Positions 62,001 to 64,000 of a DNA stretch of 64,000 nucleotides are shown here, piece after piece. Below the pieces are notes generated by a model. It was not told the origin of the DNA. It worked only from the letters and a program-made list of their open reading frames with translations, and made no database searches. Both the position numbers and the translations under genes were made by a program. The DNA is from CBDCWQ01 sp965223435 (GTDB lineage: Bacteria > Myxococcota > Kuafuiibacteriia > Kuafuiibacteriales > Kuafuiibacteriaceae), in contig CBDCWQ010000020.1 of the NCBI GenBank assembly GCA_965223435.1, forward strand, positions 434,001 to 498,000, in the 5' to 3' direction. Numbering within the stretch: the first letter of the stretch is position 1; every line of letters starts with the position of its first letter.

Positions 62001-63957
62001 GGGGGGGTATTTTGTGCGTGTTGTAGATATAGGAATCGACGACCACGGTGAGTCGTTCAAGGAGGCGACAAACTTGGCTGCTGGTTCATCGATTTCAGGC
62101 GAAATATCGATGGCTTCGGAGCGTGATTACTTTGCCATCACGATGGGTGAGAACGAGGTACACCATTTCGGAATCTCGGCCGTCGGAGCACCTGTCAGCC
62201 TCTCCCTCTACGACACCGAGGGTGATAGCATCCTCGCAATCGGCGGCTCGTCGACGGACGGCATCAGCTGGCGCGTCGAAGAGGGCCAGGCTGGTACGTA
62301 CTATCTGCGGGTCGACCTAAGGCGCGACTTTACGAAAAAAGAGGGCTCTGCAGCGTACACGCTCACCAGTTCAGGCCCATTGAACGACGACCATGGAAAC
62401 GATGCGGCCACCGCTACAACCGGACAACTAGATACTCTCATAGACGGGAACACAGAGACGCCACAAGACTCGGATTGGTTCGCCATCGAACTCCGCGCCG
62501 ACGTGCTTTACCACATGTCGATCCGAAGACCGTGGGGCGGCATGACTCCGGTCACCCTTTACCGACCGGATGGAACGACGCCTATCGATGAATTGGGCAC
62601 CGAGAGCGTGACCCCGTTTACCCCCCTCCGCGACGGTGTATACTACTTTGACGTGAGATCGGACGTTGCCGGAGCTTATCAATTGCTGGTGCACGAAGCG
62701 AAACCCGATGACCACGGGGACGGACTCACGAACGCGACGCCGATTGTTTTGAACACCCCTGTTGCCGGATACCACGAAAACAAAGTGGACAGGGATTCGT
62801 TTCAGTTCGAAGCAGAGGCCGGAGAAATTTACCATATCCTTGGATTGACCACCACGGGAAAAAAGGGAGGATTCATGCTGGTTATGAATGAGCACCAAGT
62901 GCGTGTCGCAAGCCCGAACTTGGGGGACCGGCACCCCGACGGGACCGTCTTCCTCCCCGAAATCAGCGGAACCTACTACCTGGTCCGGTACGCCAGTCAG
63001 GGCGATCACGTCGGTGCTTATGAAGTCATGGTCTCGAACTTCAGCGGGATGCATCATGGAGGAGACGAAGCCTCGACCGCAGAATTGATTACCGAAGGGT
63101 CGAGCGTTTCTTCTTTCTTAACCGCGTCCGGAGACAAGGATTGGTACGCCGTGGAAGCAACCTCCCCCGGGACATGGCTCACGGTGACCGCAAAGGCACC
63201 AAACTATTCGAACGTGCACATAGAGCTTCTCGATGTCGACGGCCGCCGTGTTTTGGGGCATGGTGCCCGAGGGCATCAAGCAAGTGACCACCTCGTGATT
63301 CAACAGATCCTTGTATCGTCCGGGACCTACTTCATTGTTGTCCACTCCAAAGACCCGTTTGCAGCCTACGAACTGAGCGTCGAAAAGACTATCGCTCCGG
63401 GCTACACCGACGACTCGGGTACCGTCTACGAAGATGCTGAGGACGGCGACAGTCAAGGCTGGACCATCTATGACCCTCGAAGCGGTGGCGCCAGTTATGC
63501 CAATGTATTCGACGACGAGAGACAGAGCCGAGTGATCGAGCTTGTACCCGGGGGTGATAATCCGATTGCGGATGGCTTCATGCTCCAAACTGCGGACGGT
63601 ACATTCTGGAACAACCGTGAAGAGTTTGTAGCAGAGTGGAGCATGAACTTCGAATCCCCTAGGTTTTATGTGTACGTTGATGTGGAAACGACAGGTGGGC
63701 AACGGTATATCACCTATACTGAGGCCACTACGAATCGACCCGATACGACGCAGAAATATGTTTATATCGGCCTCGGTCCGGTGAACAACGGCGCCTGGAA
63801 TACCGTGACCCGAGATCTGCAGAAAGATCTGGAAAGTGATCCGCAAAATGCGGGAGAAAAAATTGTCGCCGTGAGAAGATTCTTGGTGCGCGGCCGAGGT
63901 CGATTGGACGACATCCAGTTGCAGTCGAGCGTCCCGAGTCCAAATCTCGCCGAATAG
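59023..63957 (+). CDS. Giant lipoprotein with 13 pre-peptidase C-terminal (PPC)-like repeats
   Basis: 1644 aa. The signal peptide ends LLSAC, a proper lipobox with cleavage before Cys. Then come 13 units of ~110-125 residues. Each opens with a DDHGN-like motif followed by a T/S-A pair and a DxDWFxF core, and ends with a GTYYVxV strand, e.g. DDHGNSAANAS...DFDWFKFDA and DDHGDELDTAS...DNDWFRFDG. This is the PPC fold seen on secreted proteases and collagen/calcium-binding proteins. Conserved Asp suggests calcium binding. The last ~200 residues form a different domain (VYEDAEDGDSQGW...YVYVDVETTGGQRYITYTE) of jelly-roll, carbohydrate-binding type. No protease domain is present. It probably forms a long stalk outside the outer membrane. 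Confidence 0.9.
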   Translation: MKYRTTALFLLSACSAYSCSSSDGQRANADSANPSDDHGNTAATATLVLAGTAAAGNIEVSDDADWFKFQATASHIYRFQLQRKTLPSRDGHVFIIDTDQKTEIKNTRNQVTLTFPTAGTYFVRVQNPGGFAPGTGTYELRIDDIGTDDHADLTENATELGIDMATNGTIEHQTDKDWFRFTAEAGEIYSLVVDTELGLGQGFVELYEGDETKRLAYRSEPPQIYHRFDKTGTYFVKVRGKFDTGAYSITRSKMPDDEFGDDASTVSVLATGVSQEGGLQHDKDFDWFRFVPEAGHVYEFELVGKTLDAGWIGLYNQDGEKTLAAGRSPDSTIAWEFETTGTYFVVVSGSLAGTYELTAHDLGPDDHGPSIEKATALVMDADWTSGRVVVPNEKDFFSFTPLPGRNFHVIVNERSEIYAGVTLYNQDGTQLQYANVPTEMQRFASEAASYYVEVSGLRDNVGDYRIQVVQGNGDVHGGDAASATPISVPAQLQGRIDFDGDADWFRFEGQIGHIYQADTNVASSLVGPDGTTEVVRPQHGPWYYEAKATGPHYWVIGRMSAQDYHLDLKDLGVDDHGNSAANASIAPLGTSIEGLIQGAEDFDWFKFDAAAEEILQFNVGGGRNTRLFLYDRDGTTKIHDTGAATSRYNVTTSGTYYVALHALPRTRYTLHIESLGQDDHGDELDTASEAMLNTVTNGSLEHHFDNDWFRFDGVSGHDYHIDLTIRVHSNHGLFVYDSDGNQTSVGGPDFLSGVFTPESDGTYYVRVFATARREISGPYSLRIVDLATDDHGNSAADASTLELGTTQSGLFHTRSDEDWFKIVAAADGEIYNFRLEAPKAFSPRMTLYHTDGTTPLEYWHGGGRSYRFDAGTYYIAVKSRPGLTPYRLSVTRPLPDDYGNRPEEAFDISISDTIKGNIESVLDYDSFSFSPLDKHLYSIQVWHDPLDTLREPLAVLIDKTHRHFDIHKGFIKFRAISAEPVVVRVRDRDLDGVGGYFVRVVDIGIDDHGESFKEATNLAAGSSISGEISMASERDYFAITMGENEVHHFGISAVGAPVSLSLYDTEGDSILAIGGSSTDGISWRVEEGQAGTYYLRVDLRRDFTKKEGSAAYTLTSSGPLNDDHGNDAATATTGQLDTLIDGNTETPQDSDWFAIELRADVLYHMSIRRPWGGMTPVTLYRPDGTTPIDELGTESVTPFTPLRDGVYYFDVRSDVAGAYQLLVHEAKPDDHGDGLTNATPIVLNTPVAGYHENKVDRDSFQFEAEAGEIYHILGLTTTGKKGGFMLVMNEHQVRVASPNLGDRHPDGTVFLPEISGTYYLVRYASQGDHVGAYEVMVSNFSGMHHGGDEASTAELITEGSSVSSFLTASGDKDWYAVEATSPGTWLTVTAKAPNYSNVHIELLDVDGRRVLGHGARGHQASDHLVIQQILVSSGTYFIVVHSKDPFAAYELSVEKTIAPGYTDDSGTVYEDAEDGDSQGWTIYDPRSGGASYANVFDDERQSRVIELVPGGDNPIADGFMLQTADGTFWNNREEFVAEWSMNFESPRFYVYVDVETTGGQRYITYTEATTNRPDTTQKYVYIGLGPVNNGAWNTVTRDLQKDLESDPQNAGEKIVAVRRFLVRGRGRLDDIQLQSSVPSPNLAE

Positions 63958-64000
63958 CGGACCGCCCCCGTCGAACGAAGCGTGCTTGCACGGCTTGAGA

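Noticed and set aside
1..64000. tRNA and rRNA genes
   Set aside because: Looked for cloverleaf-like segments and rRNA consensus stretches in the gaps; none found by eye.

Overview
The window looks like chromosome from a high-GC, Gram-negative, delta-proteobacterial lineage, probably Myxococcota or Bradymonadota. That placement is inferred from gene content (LptD, several lipoprotein signals, a PEGA-tailed Ser/Thr kinase, a Gld-type ABC operon with DUF4340, frequent GTG/TTG starts); no marker gene proves it.

Layout. (1) 0-15.8 kb: two giant multidomain proteins of a mosaic, apparently exported family, P1 (+, cut by the left window edge) and P2 (-). Between them lie an AraC-type regulator, a metallo-beta-lactamase-fold lipoprotein and a small SRPBCC-like ORF. 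(2) 15.9-20.4 kb: a tightly overlapping minus-strand operon, GldA-like ATPase, GldF-like permease, GldG-like auxiliary protein and a DUF4340 protein. (3) 20.7-29.2 kb: a plus-strand series, PEGA protein, TolB-like lipoprotein, asparagine-synthetase-like protein without the glutaminase cysteine, methyltransferase, family-2 glycosyltransferase, CHASE2 adenylate cyclase. (4) 29.4-40.4 kb: housekeeping genes accD, folC, an AMIN-domain secretin-type protein with an 81-bp tandem repeat, lptD, an enoyl-CoA hydratase, a biotin carboxylase and the kinase.

(5) 40.5-51.3 kb: an accessory region. It holds an IS91-type transposase relic, a lipoprotein, and a nested set of elements: an IS110-family transposase split by a group II intron, whose reverse transcriptase is itself split by a serine-recombinase element. 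After these come an intact IS3-type element with terminal inverted repeats, a zinc-ribbon gene remnant cut by it, and an alpha-2-macroglobulin relic. (6) 51.3-55.4 kb: P3, the third giant protein, sharing its N-terminal and alpha/alpha-toroid regions with P2. (7) 55.6-59 kb: a DUF234-type ATPase with an unusually good, nearly leaderless promoter, then fragments of a HEAT-like gene and of an oligopeptide ABC transporter. (8) 59-64 kb: a 1644-aa lipoprotein with 13 pre-peptidase-C-terminal-like repeats.

The best candidate for something undescribed is the P1/P2/P3 family. P1 carries two copies of a [ParB-like / ADP-ribosyltransferase-like / tail] module on either side of a subtilase-like domain, and all of these catalytic folds look degenerate. 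P2 shares one domain with P1 and two regions with P3. No immunity gene or dedicated secretion gene was recognised next to them, so a toxin role is only a hypothesis.
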